Positions 40,946 to 50,255 are shown, counted from the first letter of the stretch. The stretch: DNA of 64,000 nucleotides from Mayfieldus sp963740555 (GCA_963740555.1 CAVUES010000005.1:124001-188000), one strand, 5' to 3'. The notes: generated by a model from the sequence alone, not told the origin. Numbers and translations are program-made.

Positions 40946-41989
40946 TGTAATCCCTGAGCACGTTGTTCATCCGGGCTCCCTTGGAGGCTGGGGGTGTCTA
41001 CCCACCCAGCCCCAAGGAGGCACCGGATGAAGCTCCACGCTAACGCCGCCCTCAGCCTGAACAAGCGCCGGCTGCTGGTAAGACGCATCGTCGAGGAAGG
41101 TTGGCCGCTGACGAAGGCGGCCGAGGCCGCCGAAGTCGAGCGAGCGCACCGCCGGCAAGTGGGTCGGCCGCTACCGCGCCGAGGGCGAGTCGGCCTCTAC
41201 GATCGCTCCTCGGCAGCCCAAGACGTCCACAACCGCACCGACGAGCAGCGGATCTCGGTGATCTGCGCGCTGCGAAGGCTGCGGATGACCGGCGCCGAGA
41301 TCGCCGAGGTCCTGGGAATGGCCGAGACGACCGTCTCCGGCATCCTCACCCGCTCGGGATGGGCCGGCTCGGGCGCCTCGGCCTCGAGCCCGCGGTTCGC
41401 TACGAGCGCTCGCGCCCGGGCGAGCTCATCCACATCGACGTCAAGAAGCTCGGACGCATCCAGGGCGGCGCCGGGCATCGGGTCACCGGCGACGCGCTCG
41501 GACTCGGCGCGCGACGCCGGCGCAGGCGCCGACAGACGGCTGGGAGTTCGTCCACGTCTGCGTCGACGACGCCACCCGCTTCGCCTACGTCGAGGTCCTC
41601 GCCGACGAGAAGGCAACAACGGCGGTCGGCTTCCTGCGTCGCTGCCTGGCCCACTACCGCCGCCACGGGGTGAAGGTCGAGGCGCTGATGACCGACAACG
41701 GCTCCGCCTACGTCTCGGCGGTCCACGCGATCGCCTGCCGGGCGCTGGGGCTAAAGCACATTCGCACCCGCCCCTACCGCCCGCAGACCAACGGCAAGGC
41801 CGAGCGCTTCATCCGCACGATGCTCGGCGGCTGGGCCTACGGCGCCATCTACCGAAACTCGCGCCGAGCGCACCGCGGCGCTCGAGGGCTGGCTCTGGCG
41901 CTACAACTTCAAGCGCAATCATGGCTCCCTCGGCCGGAGGCCGCCGGCAGCTCGACTTGCCGAGCTGAACAACGTGCTCGGGTCTTACA
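40946..41989 (+). mobile_element. IS481-family insertion sequence, inactive
   Basis: A 1044-bp element between smc and ftsY. Its terminal inverted repeats (40946-40968 and 41967-41989) match at 20 of 23 positions: outer TGTAA, inner GAGCACGTTGTTC. GCTAGG flanks both sides as a 6-bp target duplication. The single transposase gene is broken by several frameshifts. The near-identical ends and intact duplication suggest the insertion is fairly recent. Confidence 0.9.
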
Positions 41990-41993
41990 GCTA
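41028..41993 (+). pseudogene. IS481-type transposase, frameshifted
   Basis: Start MKLHANAALSLNKRRLLVRR with a helix-turn-helix domain (ISVICALRRLRMTGAEIAEV). The DDE core is spread over frames: GELIHIDVKKLGRI (first D), DGWEFVHVCVDDATRFAYVE, VEALMTDNGSAYVS (second D), RTRPYRPQTNGKAERFIRTM (E), and YNFKRNHGSLGRRPPAARL. At least four shifts break it. Its stop TAG (41991-41993) lies outside the inverted repeat, in the target duplication. Confidence 0.88.
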
Positions 41994-44324
41994 GGCCGCC
42001 TCGGCCTCCGCGGCAACCGCGTCCGAGTCGGCCTCTGCCTCCTCGGCCATCTGCGGCGGCATGCGGCGCGAGACGACCTTGGTCACCCCGTCTTTGCCCA
42101 TGCTGACCCCGTAGAGGACGTCCGCCGCGTCCATGGTCCGCTTCTGGTGGGTGACGATCACGAACTGGGCCCGGTCGGAGAAGCGCCGCACGAGCTGCAG
42201 GAAGCGGTCGATGTTGGCGTCGTCGAGCGCCGCCTCGACCTCGTCGAGGATGTAGAAGGGACACGGACGGGCGAGGAAGACCGCGAACACGAAGGCGATC
42301 GCGACCAGTGACTTCTCGCCGCCGGAGAGCAGCGAGAGTCGGCGGGTCGACTTGCCGGCCGGGGTGACCTCGATCTCGACGCCGAGCTCCTTGCGGCGCT
42401 CTTCCGCGCCTTCTTCGTCGTCACCCTCCTCCTCATCGGGATCGTCGACCGGCCGCAGGCTGACCCGGCGCAGCTTGCCGCGCCCGCCGGGGAACAGGTG
42501 CTCGACCATCTCCTCGAAGTTGCGTGCCGTGGCCTCGAAGGTCTCCTCGAAAGCGCGCTCGATCTCGCGGTCGATGTCGCGGATCAGCGCCGCCAGCTCG
42601 CCGATCGCGCGCTCGGCGTCCTCGCGCTGGGTCTTGAGCTCGTCGACGTGCTCGCGCGCCTCTTCGTACTCGCGCTCGGCCAGCGGGTTGACGGGGCCGA
42701 TCTGGGCGCGGCGGCGCTCCAGCCGCAGCAGACGGCGGTCGATCTCCTCGCGCTCGTCGTCGCTCAGCGGCTCGGAGGCGGGCTCGATCTCCTCGCCGAG
42801 CTTGGCCGCGATCTCCTCCAGCTCGCGGGCGGTCTCCCGGCGGCGGTCGCGCAGGTGCGCGGCCTCGACCTCGGCCTCGGTGAAGGCGTCGGAGGCGGTC
42901 TTCATCTCGGACTGAAGCTCGTACTCGCGCTGCGAGCAGGCCCGCATCTCCTCGGCGATCGCGTCGCCGTCGTCGCCGGCTCCGGTGAGCCGCGCCTCCG
43001 CCGCCTCGACTCGATCGCGGACGGCGTTTCCAAGTCCTTCCAAGGCCGCCCGCGTGGCCTCCACCTGAGCCAGGAGCTGCTGCTGGGTCGCGAGGCGGGC
43101 GCGCAGCTCCTCGCGGCGGCGCTCGCCGAGCAACCCCTCCGCCCGCCGCGCGTGGCGAGCGGCGCGCTCGGCTCCGCTTCTGACCGACGCCAGGCCCGCG
43201 GCGCGTTGCTGCTCGGGGCCCTGCGCCCGCGCGTCGGCCAACCCTTTGCCCGCGGCGGCCAGCCCGGCATCGATCTCGGTCAGCTCGTCGGCAAGCCGGC
43301 GGTCGCGACCGGGAGCGGCGGCGCCGTCTCCGACGTCGAGCGTGAGTGGCTCCAGCTCGGCGCGCAGCTGCTCGACCCGCGCCGCAAGCTCGGTCTCGCG
43401 GTCGCCGAGCGAGGCGGCCTGGATCGCGATTCGCTGCTGCTCGGCGCGCAGGCGCGTCAGCACTCCCCAGCTTCGGGTGCGCTCGCGATCCCGGGCGGCG
43501 AAGCGTTCCTCGGCCTCGCGGCGCTTTTCGCTCACCTCAGCCAGCTTCGCCTCGATCTCGTCGCGGGCCGCGCGCGCCTTGGCGGCCGTCGACTCGGCGG
43601 CCTCGAGGCCGGAGTCCCCTCCGCGCAGCTGCTCGGCGACCAGCCGCGCCCGCAGTCCAAGTTCCTCCTGCTCGATCCTCGCCCCCAGCTCCGCCGCCTG
43701 TGCCTGGCGCTTCAGCGGCCGCAGCCGGCTGCGCGCCTCGCGCTCGACGTCGAGGGCCCGGTCGAGGTTCTCGCGCGCCTTGTCGAGCTTCAGCTCGGCC
43801 CGGCGGCGGCGCTTGCGGTGCTTGCCCAGCCCGGCCGCCTCCTCGACCAGCAGGCGGCGCTCGCGCGGCTTCGAGTGGATGATCGCCTCCACCCTGCCCT
43901 GGCTGATCACCGAGTGCATCTCGCGACCGAGGTTGGTGTCGGCCAGCGTCTCGACGACGTCGACGAGCCGGCAGCGGGCCCCGTTCATCCGGTATCCACC
44001 GTCGCCGGCGCGATCGAGCCGGCGCTGGATGCAGATCTCGGAGAACTCGCTGGCGGCGCGTCCGTCGGAGTTGTCGATCGCCACCTCGACCTCCGCGTAG
44101 CGGCGCCGGCCAACCCCGTCGCCACTGGAGATCACGTCCTGCATCGCCTGGCCGCGCACGGCGGCGGGACTCTGCTCGCCCAGCGCCCAGAGCACCGCGT
44201 CGGTGATGTTCGACTTGCCCGACCCGTTCGGCCCCACGATCACGCTCACGCCCGGAGAGAAGCGCAACTTGGTGCGCTCGGGGAACGACTTGAACCCCTT
44301 CAACGTGATCGATCTGAGGTACAT
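41991..44324 (-). CDS. smc: SMC chromosome segregation ATPase, unusually short
   Basis: 777 residues against about 1150-1200 for bacterial SMC. The N-terminal head has SITLKGFKSFPERTKLRF and P-loop VGPNGSGKSN (about 31-40). The C-terminal head has QIGPVNPLAEREYEEAREHV, signature LSLLSGGEKSL (about 660) and Walker B FYILDEVEAALDD (about 690). Between lie two coiled-coil arms of some 160 and 200 residues, broken near residue 335 by DVGDGAAAPGRDRR. No hinge domain is seen. The stop codon lies in the IS target duplication. Confidence 0.9.
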   Translation of the reverse strand: MYLRSITLKGFKSFPERTKLRFSPGVSVIVGPNGSGKSNITDAVLWALGEQSPAAVRGQAMQDVISSGDGVGRRRYAEVEVAIDNSDGRAASEFSEICIQRRLDRAGDGGYRMNGARCRLVDVVETLADTNLGREMHSVISQGRVEAIIHSKPRERRLLVEEAAGLGKHRKRRRRAELKLDKARENLDRALDVEREARSRLRPLKRQAQAAELGARIEQEELGLRARLVAEQLRGGDSGLEAAESTAAKARAARDEIEAKLAEVSEKRREAEERFAARDRERTRSWGVLTRLRAEQQRIAIQAASLGDRETELAARVEQLRAELEPLTLDVGDGAAAPGRDRRLADELTEIDAGLAAAGKGLADARAQGPEQQRAAGLASVRSGAERAARHARRAEGLLGERRREELRARLATQQQLLAQVEATRAALEGLGNAVRDRVEAAEARLTGAGDDGDAIAEEMRACSQREYELQSEMKTASDAFTEAEVEAAHLRDRRRETARELEEIAAKLGEEIEPASEPLSDDEREEIDRRLLRLERRRAQIGPVNPLAEREYEEAREHVDELKTQREDAERAIGELAALIRDIDREIERAFEETFEATARNFEEMVEHLFPGGRGKLRRVSLRPVDDPDEEEGDDEEGAEERRKELGVEIEVTPAGKSTRRLSLLSGGEKSLVAIAFVFAVFLARPCPFYILDEVEAALDDANIDRFLQLVRRFSDRAQFVIVTHQKRTMDAADVLYGVSMGKDGVTKVVSRRMPPQMAEEAEADSDAVAAEAEAA

Positions 44325-44380
44325 GGCGGCTGGGTGCGGTGCGTAGGCTCGCGTGCGGGTCGGACGCGAAGCGTGAGCTA

Positions 44381-45100
44381 CTAGGAATCGAGACGCTCGA
44401 AGGCCTCTTCGGCGGCTGCCTGCTCGGCCGTTTTCTTGCTTCGACCTTCGCCGCGGCCCACCTGCTCGCCGTCGAGCATCGCCGCGACCTCAAACCTCCG
44501 ATCGTGCGGCGGGCCCGCCTCGCTGATCACCTCGTAGCTTATGTGTGCGCCGCGGCGGGCGAGCAACTCCTGCAGCGCCGACTTGAAGTCGACCCTGGTC
44601 TTGGCGGCGAACTCGATCTGCGGCCCGAACGCCGCCGCGACCGCCGACGCGGTGCGCTCGAAGCCATGGGCCAGGTAGCAGGCGCCGATCAGCGCCTCGG
44701 TGATCTCCGGCAGCGGACGCTCGGCCCCGATCAGCACCTCGACCGGGATCCCGGTACCGGTGTCGGCGGGGGCCGACTCGCGCAGCCGCTCGGGAACCCC
44801 CAAAGCCAGGGCGACCGCCGCGCAGGCGGTCCCGCTCACCGACTGGTTCAGGGTCTTGGTGAGCCGCCCGCTGTCCTGGTCGGCGAAGCGCGCGAAGAGC
44901 TCCGACGCGACCGCAAGGCCGAGCACGCTGTCGCCGAGGAACGCCAGCCGCTCGTAGGAGATCGTGCGGTGATCGACCCAGGAGGGATGCGTGAGCGCCT
45001 GCTTCGCCAGGTCCTCCGGGAGCGCCTCGATCAGCGCGAGCAACGGTTCGACCGCGGTCTTCAGCTCCTCCCCTACCGTCGCGTCGCTCGGCTCCGGCAT
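44381..45100 (-). CDS. rnc: Ribonuclease III
   Basis: 239 residues. The signature ERLAFLGDSVLGL (50-62) holds catalytic acids, and EALIGACYLAHG carries the later pair. A C-terminal double-stranded RNA binding domain (about 165-235) ends GRGEGRSKKTAEQAAAEEAF. It processes rRNA and structured RNA. It sits between acpP and smc, the common actinobacterial order. Confidence 0.94.
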   Translation of the reverse strand: MPEPSDATVGEELKTAVEPLLALIEALPEDLAKQALTHPSWVDHRTISYERLAFLGDSVLGLAVASELFARFADQDSGRLTKTLNQSVSGTACAAVALALGVPERLRESAPADTGTGIPVEVLIGAERPLPEITEALIGACYLAHGFERTASAVAAAFGPQIEFAAKTRVDFKSALQELLARRGAHISYEVISEAGPPHDRRFEVAAMLDGEQVGRGEGRSKKTAEQAAAEEAFERLDS

Positions 45101-45117
45101 CGCCCCTCGTGCCCGAC

Positions 45118-45363
45118 TCAGACGGGGGCGTGCTCGACCACGAACTCGACCGCGTCGCCGACCGTCTTGATCTGAGCCGCCTGCTCCTCGGAGACCCGGA
45201 TCCCGTAGCCGTCCTCGAGCTCCATCACCAGCTCGTAGAGGTCGAGCGAGTCCGCATCGAGGTCCTCCTTGAAGCGCGTGCCGGCCTCGATCCTGCTGGG
45301 GTCGATCTCGAGCTCGGTGGCGAGGTGCCCCCGCACCTTGGTCATCACTTCGTCACGGGTCAT
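45118..45363 (-). CDS. acpP: Acyl carrier protein
   Basis: 81 residues. EDLDADSLDLYELVMELED carries the phosphopantetheine Ser39 in DSL. Strongly acidic and helical, standard for the fatty-acid ACP. Placed between plsX and rnc. The ATG at 45363 gives the usual N-terminus (MTRDEVMTKVRGHLATELE). Confidence 0.95.
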   Translation of the reverse strand: MTRDEVMTKVRGHLATELEIDPSRIEAGTRFKEDLDADSLDLYELVMELEDGYGIRVSEEQAAQIKTVGDAVEFVVEHAPV

Positions 45364-45376
45364 GGCGTTCTTCCTA

Positions 45377-46411
45377 TCACGCCTCGATCGCCTCGGCCGA
45401 ATCGGCCGGCGGCGCGAGGTCGCCCCGTGACGCGTGTCCGGCGCGCAGCAGCTCCGCCGTGCGCTCGACCGCGCGCTGCTCGACGCACCGGGCGGCCAAC
45501 CGCACGGCGTTGGCGACTCCCTCTGGGCCGGAGCTGCCGTGTCCGACGACAGTTGCGCTGCGCAGCCCAAGCAGCACCGCGCCCCCGGTCGTGTCGGGGT
45601 CGAACTCCTTTCGCAGCCCGCTCAGCGCCGGGCGCATCAGCAGCCCTCCGGCGGCGGCGACCGGGTTGGAGCGCGCGGCGTCGCGGATCGCGCCGGTGAC
45701 CACCTTCGCGGTGCCCTCCATCAGCTTCAGTGCGATGTTGCCGGTGAAGCCGTCGGTGACCACCACGTCGGCCGCCCCGGCCGGGAGGTCGGCGCCCTCG
45801 ACGTTGCCGGCGAATTCGATTCCCGGCGCCGCGGCCAGCATCGTGTGCGCCTCGATCACGGCGGGCGTTCCCTTCCCGCTCTCTTCTCCCACCGACAGCA
45901 GCGCGACCCTCGGGCTTGCGACCCCCAGCACCGCCTCGCTGAACGCCGCCCCGAGGAACGCGAACTGGATCAGGTGCTGGGCGCGGACCTCGACATTGGC
46001 GCCGACGTCCAGGAACAGGACCGGCTTGCCGGGAAGCGGCAGCAGGACGGCGAGCGCCGGGCGCTGCACACCCTGCAGGCGTCGTATCCCGAAGGTCGCC
46101 GCCGCCATCGCCGCGCCGGTCGAGCCGACGCTCGCCATAGCGGCGGCACGGCCCTCGCTCACGTCGTGGGCGGCGCGGACGATCGATGCCTCGGGTCGTG
46201 AGCGCACCGCCGCCGCCGGCTCCTCCTCGTTGCCGATCCACTCCTCGGTCGGCACGACCTCGATCCCATCGACGTCGTGCAGCCCGAGCTCTCCGGGCGG
46301 CCCGAAGACGCGCACCCGGATTCCGTCCGCGGCCGCCTGGCGCGCCCCCTCGGCGAGCACGTCGAACCCCCGCTCGGCACCGAAGCCGTCGAGGGCGACC
46401 GCGGCGGCCAA
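45377..46411 (-). CDS. plsX: Phosphate acyltransferase PlsX
   Basis: 344 residues. VGSTGAAMAAATFGIRRLQG, LLPLPGKPVLFLDVGANVEV, ALLSVGEESGKGTPAVIEAH and VVTDGFTGNIALKLMEG match PlsX, which makes acyl-phosphate from acyl-ACP. The start is TTG at 46411, immediately after the rpmF stop, with its GGAGGAG site inside the last rpmF codons. This coupling ties it to L32 translation. Confidence 0.93.
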   Translation of the reverse strand: MAAAVALDGFGAERGFDVLAEGARQAAADGIRVRVFGPPGELGLHDVDGIEVVPTEEWIGNEEEPAAAVRSRPEASIVRAAHDVSEGRAAAMASVGSTGAAMAAATFGIRRLQGVQRPALAVLLPLPGKPVLFLDVGANVEVRAQHLIQFAFLGAAFSEAVLGVASPRVALLSVGEESGKGTPAVIEAHTMLAAAPGIEFAGNVEGADLPAGAADVVVTDGFTGNIALKLMEGTAKVVTGAIRDAARSNPVAAAGGLLMRPALSGLRKEFDPDTTGGAVLLGLRSATVVGHGSSGPEGVANAVRLAARCVEQRAVERTAELLRAGHASRGDLAPPADSAEAIEA

Positions 46412-46636
46412 CTACTCCTCCTGCTCGGCCTGCTCCGCCGGCGCCGCCGGCGCCTCGGCGATCTCGTGGCTGATCACCTCGCGCCCCGCGTAAGTGCCGC
46501 ATACCGGGCAAACCCGGTGCGGCAGGCGCGGGCTGTGGCAGCGCGGGCACTCGTTGAGCCGCGCCGCCGAGATCTTGTGCGTGGCGCGGCGCTTGTCGCG
46601 TCGTGTCCGCGAAGTCCTCTTCTTTGGGACGGCCAT
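46412..46636 (-). CDS. rpmF: Ribosomal protein L32 (zinc-ribbon form)
   Basis: 74 residues. AVPKKRTSRTRRDKRRATHK is the L32 start. CPRCHSPRLPHRVCPVCG provides two CxxC pairs for zinc. An acidic Ala/Glu tail of about 15 residues (APAAPAEQAEQEE) is longer than usual. Confidence 0.95.
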   Translation of the reverse strand: MAVPKKRTSRTRRDKRRATHKISAARLNECPRCHSPRLPHRVCPVCGTYAGREVISHEIAEAPAAPAEQAEQEE

Positions 46637-46669
46637 CGAAGCGAGGATGGTAGCGGGGACCGGCTCCGG

Positions 46670-47116
46670 CTAGACCTCTAGCGAGTAGCTGATCCAGCGC
46701 GACTCGCGGGCCTCGAGGGCACGGTAAAGGCGTTGCGCGGTCTCGTTGTCGAGCGCGGTCTCCCAGACCAGCTCGGCGGCACCGTGCGCGCGGGCGCGGC
46801 TCCGGCATCCCTCGATCAGCGCCCTGCCGACCCCTCGCTCGCGGGCGTCGGGCGTGACGAAGAGGTCGTTCATCACACCCGCGCGCGCCGCGCTCAGCGT
46901 CTGCCAGCTCCAGAACACGGTCGCGAAGCCGAGCGGCTCACCGCCCCCGCCGCGGGCGATCAGCTGGATGCCCTCATGCTCGGGATCGGCGATCAGCGCC
47001 CGTGCAAGGCGCTCCAGCGCGGCGTCGCTGGGCTCGACCTCGTAGAAGTCGCAGTAGGCGCGCATCATCGGCAGCAGGTCGGCCAGGTCGGCCTCCCCAA
47101 CCGGCTCGATCGTCAT
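46670..47116 (-). CDS. GNAT family N-acetyltransferase
   Basis: 148 residues. MTIEPVGEADLADLLPMMRA starts the fold. GVMNDLFVTPDARERGVGRA with LIEGCRSRARAHGAAEL is the acetyl-CoA binding V/I-x-x-x-R/Q-G-x-G-R/K motif, and ALDNETAQRLYRALE is the usual C-terminal helix. The start overlaps the DUF177 stop by 4 bp. It sits between DUF177 and rpmF, which are usually adjacent, so it may be a late arrival in the operon. Substrate unknown. Confidence 0.85.
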   Translation of the reverse strand: MTIEPVGEADLADLLPMMRAYCDFYEVEPSDAALERLARALIADPEHEGIQLIARGGGGEPLGFATVFWSWQTLSAARAGVMNDLFVTPDARERGVGRALIEGCRSRARAHGAAELVWETALDNETAQRLYRALEARESRWISYSLEV

Positions 47117-47634
47117 TGCGGGCGCAGCTCGCGCAGCTTCGCCCAGCGCGGATCGCCGCCCTCTTCGTGGCGGTGGGCATCGGGGTCGGCGTCGTTGAGC
47201 GACTCGCCGCAGACCGCGCAGAGGCCGGCGCAATCGGCCCTGCAGACGATCTGGGTGGGCAGCGCCAAGGCGATCGCGTCGTGAGCCCAACGGCTGACCT
47301 CGAGCTCCTCCCCGTCGACGTAGGGGCTGCGAAGCTCCTCGTCCCCGGCGCTCGGGTGCTCGACCTCGCGGGCGTCGACCTCGACCTCGATCGCCGCGTC
47401 ATCGAGGCAGCGATGACAGGGGCCTTGGAGACGAACATCGAGGCGAAGTCGCAACGCGTAGCCGGCGTTGGTGCGCGACACGTCGAGACGCGCCTCGACG
47501 ACTTCGGGTTGGGCCGAGTAGTCCTGACCGCCGAGTTCCACCGGCAGTGGGCGCACCGGCACGCGGAGGGTCCCCGCCTCGCCGTGGGACAGCGAGAGTC
47601 GGGCGAGATCGACGATGCTGGCTTGGTCGGGCAT
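47113..47634 (-). CDS. YceD/DUF177 family protein
   Basis: 173 residues. RLRLDVRLQGPCHRCLDDAA and QIVCRADCAGLCAVCGESLN carry the paired cysteines of the DUF177 family, linked to 23S rRNA or L32 assembly and nearly always encoded next to rpmF. The ATG at 47634 follows GGGAGG at good spacing; the TTG at 47661 is less likely. Confidence 0.88.
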   Translation of the reverse strand: MPDQASIVDLARLSLSHGEAGTLRVPVRPLPVELGGQDYSAQPEVVEARLDVSRTNAGYALRLRLDVRLQGPCHRCLDDAAIEVEVDAREVEHPSAGDEELRSPYVDGEELEVSRWAHDAIALALPTQIVCRADCAGLCAVCGESLNDADPDAHRHEEGGDPRWAKLRELRPQ

Positions 47635-47693
47635 TGCGATCGGCCTCCCGTCGGGCTCCAACTACGATGGCCCATCGAGGTTAGTGCACTAGC

Positions 47694-48236
47694 GTGAGCG
47701 CTCAATTTCACTCCACACCCGAGACGTACCTGGAGGCGATCCGGGCGGACGTCCCCCGCTACGACGAGCTTCAGGACGCGACGGTGGCAGCAATCCCGTT
47801 CGCGCCCCAGCGGGTTCTGGAGCTCGGCATCGGCACCGGGGAGACCACCAAGCGCATCCTCGCCGCCTACCCGGAGGCCCAGATCACCGGCCTCGACTCG
47901 AGCCCCGAGATGGTCTTCCGCGCCCGCGAGCTGGTCGAGGACGTACAGCTGGCCCGCATGGAGGACCCCCTTCCCGACGGGCCCTGGGACCTTGTGATCT
48001 CGGTGCTATCGGTTCACCACCTCACCGACGACGAGAAGCACCTCCTGTTCAGGCGGGTGCGTGAGCAGTCGAAAGCGCTGGTGCTCGGCGATGTCGTCAA
48101 GGCCGAGGTGCAGATCGCCTCGCTGGAGCCCGAGATCGACTTCCCCGACAGCGCGGAGGAGCTGGCCGAATGGTGCGGCGGTGAAGTCGTCTGGACGGCC
48201 GACGACCTCGCGGTCGTCGCCGCCGATTACAGCTAG
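47694..48236 (+). CDS. Class I SAM-dependent methyltransferase
   Basis: 180 residues. Motif I is RVLELGIGTGETTKRIL, motif II is ITGLDSSPEMVFRAREL and motif IV is WDLVISVLSVHHLTDDE. Substrate unknown. Start GTG at 47694. It is the only intact plus-strand gene within the 41.99-55.4 kb minus-strand run, with its 3' end overlapping the next minus-strand gene by 4 bp. Confidence 0.87.
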   Translation: MSAQFHSTPETYLEAIRADVPRYDELQDATVAAIPFAPQRVLELGIGTGETTKRILAAYPEAQITGLDSSPEMVFRARELVEDVQLARMEDPLPDGPWDLVISVLSVHHLTDDEKHLLFRRVREQSKALVLGDVVKAEVQIASLEPEIDFPDSAEELAEWCGGEVVWTADDLAVVAADYS

Positions 48237-48460
48237 GCGGCCTTCTTGCGGATCGGCCGGCGGACCGATGCCGAGCTGAACTCGAGGTTGATGCGCTTTA
48301 CGTCGCTGAGGTCGACCCGCATCTCGCCGTCGTCGTCGAGATCCACCGACTCGCCGTTTACGGCTCGCAGCGTGCCCGTGACCTCGCCGCCGTCCCTCAT
48401 CATCAGACGGACCTTTGTCCCCGGCTCCGCTTCGCGCAGCGTGGCGGCGAGGGCACTCAT
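48233..48460 (-). CDS. Small hypothetical protein, Sm-like pattern
   Basis: 75 residues. TKVRLMMRDGGEVTGTLRAV, then GESVDLDDDGEMRVDLSDVK looks like a five-strand small barrel as in Sm/Lsm or SH3-like folds, with a basic C-terminus (RRPIRKKAA). RNA binding is only a guess. The 168 bp upstream hold nothing else recognised. Confidence 0.55.
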   Translation of the reverse strand: MSALAATLREAEPGTKVRLMMRDGGEVTGTLRAVNGESVDLDDDGEMRVDLSDVKRINLEFSSASVRRPIRKKAA

Positions 48461-48628
48461 CGCAAGCCCCCGCTCGGCTCCAGTGCGGAGCCACCGTGGA
48501 TGTAGAAGAACGCCAAAGCCATCCGTGGCCTATCGCAACCTGCGATCAACTCTGCCAGGGGCGCTACCCGCGCACAAGGCCATTACTCAGTAGCGGCCAA
48601 ACAAACCCAATTTCGCTGAGGGGTCGAG

Positions 48629-49099
48629 CTACTGCTCGATCTCGGCGGGCTCTTCGTCGCGCCCGGCGAGTCGATCGCGGCCGCGCTGCACGGCGGCGAG
48701 AAACTTCTGCAGGTTGACCTCGAGCGTGTTGAGGATCTCGTCGGCGTAGTCCTCGGCGCCGAGACGGATCTCGCGCTCGCGGCCGCGCGCCTCTTCGACG
48801 ATCTCGTCGGCGGCGCGCTCGGCCTGCTTGGTGATCTCCTCGTCGGCGATCAAGCGCGACTGTTGCTCGCGGGCCTCGCGGACGATCCGCTCCGCCTCGC
48901 GCTTCGCCTCGGCGAGCATCTCCTGCCGCTCCTTGACGATCCAGCGTGCCTGTTTGATCTCCTCGGGGATCGTGGCGCGCATCTGGTCCAGCAGGTCGTA
49001 GACCTCCTCACGGTCGACACGCACCTGGTCGGTCAACGGGACCGGCCGGGCGTTGTGGACGAGATCGTCGAGCTTGTCTATGAGAACGAGGACGTCCAT
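48629..49099 (-). CDS. DivIVA-like coiled-coil protein
   Basis: 156 residues. MDVLVLIDKLDDLVHNARPV is followed by VDREEVYDLLDQMRATIPEE and a long charged coiled coil (KREAERIVREAREQQSRLIA and onward). This pattern resembles DivIVA-related or F-ATPase b-like helices. In actinobacteria such a gene near coaD and rpmF is common. A role in cell-envelope growth is possible. Confidence 0.7.
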   Translation of the reverse strand: MDVLVLIDKLDDLVHNARPVPLTDQVRVDREEVYDLLDQMRATIPEEIKQARWIVKERQEMLAEAKREAERIVREAREQQSRLIADEEITKQAERAADEIVEEARGREREIRLGAEDYADEILNTLEVNLQKFLAAVQRGRDRLAGRDEEPAEIEQ

Positions 49100-49190
49100 T
49101 TGTGGTCGGTAAGCCTACGCACCCCGGACAGATTTGGCACCGAGATCCTGATTTCCTCGGCTTTTTGCAAACGACCGCCCATCGCTACGG

Positions 49191-49206
49191 AAAACTGCTG
49201 ACCGCA

Positions 49207-49211
<5 letters not shown>
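49191..49211. terminator. Stem-loop at the coaD 3' end
   Basis: GCTGA and TCAGC pair around CCGCA (TGCGG on the minus strand). TTTT follows within 3 nt on the minus strand and TTTTT directly on the plus strand. The hairpin includes the coaD stop codon. Short stem, so termination is uncertain. Confidence 0.45.
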
Positions 49212-49700
<489 letters not shown>

Positions 49701-49704
<4 letters not shown>

Positions 49705-50255
49705 CGATCCTCCCCCGGCGACCCGTGGAAGGTGACCAGCGTGCCGCCGTAGCGGCGCTCGCGCAGCAGCGGCAGCGAGAGCTCCAGTGGCCGGCGTGCG
49801 GCCGACTCGGCGATCACGCGTCCTCCCTTCGCAAGGTGGCCGGGCAGATGGGGGTCGAGTTCGAGCCCAAGGCGGTCGGCGAGTTTATAGGGGGGGTCGA
49901 GGAAGATGAGGTCGAACGGCGTTCCTCGTTCCTCGTTCCTCGTTCCTCGGGGTTTTAGCCAAGCGGTCGGGTCGGCGCGGATGAGATCGACGTGATCCTG
50001 CAGCTTCAGGTTGCGGACGTTGCCGAGCGCCGGGCGGATGTCGCGGTCGACAAGGGTCGCCGCGGCGGCGCCGCGGGAGATCGCCTCGATCGCCAGCGCC
50101 CCGGTGCCGCAATAGAGATCGAGCACCCGGGCGCCCTCGATGTCCCCGAGCGCCGAGAAGATCGCCTCGCGGACGCGGTCGGAGGTGGGACGCACCCGCC
50201 AGCCACGCGGCGCGACCAGCCGCCTGCCGCCGAGCTCGCCCGCGACCACCCTCAT
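49701..50255 (-). CDS. rsmD: 16S rRNA (guanine-N2)-methyltransferase RsmD with repeat insert
   Basis: 184 residues. RVVAGELGGRRLVAPRGWRV and RPTSDRVREAIFSALGDIEG start RsmD. VLDLYCGTGALAIEAISRGA is the SAM site and FDLIFLDPPY the catalytic motif. It methylates G966 of 16S rRNA. PRGTRNEERGTP, just before the catalytic strand, is encoded by a GTTCCTC heptad array and looks inserted. It is coupled by a 4-bp overlap to the micro-ORF upstream. Confidence 0.92.
49921..49950. repeat. 7-bp tandem repeat inside rsmD
   Basis: Four copies of TTCCTCG in a row. They encode RNEERGT on the minus strand, within the RsmD catalytic domain. Same family as the arrays at 10844, 25735, 34163 and 58781. Confidence 0.8.

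Noticed and set aside
44325..44380. Third copy of the structured element between rnc and smc
   Set aside because: Only about 15 bases (CGGACGCGAAGC) resemble the outer part; the helices are not present.
42498..44384. 628-residue open frame on the plus strand across smc
   Set aside because: It is antisense to smc, which has intact ATPase motifs. Its composition (Leu, Gly, Arg, Ala) is that of a high-GC shadow frame.
49921..49950. CRISPR-like array
   Set aside because: Units are 7 bp with no spacers, and no cas gene is in the window.
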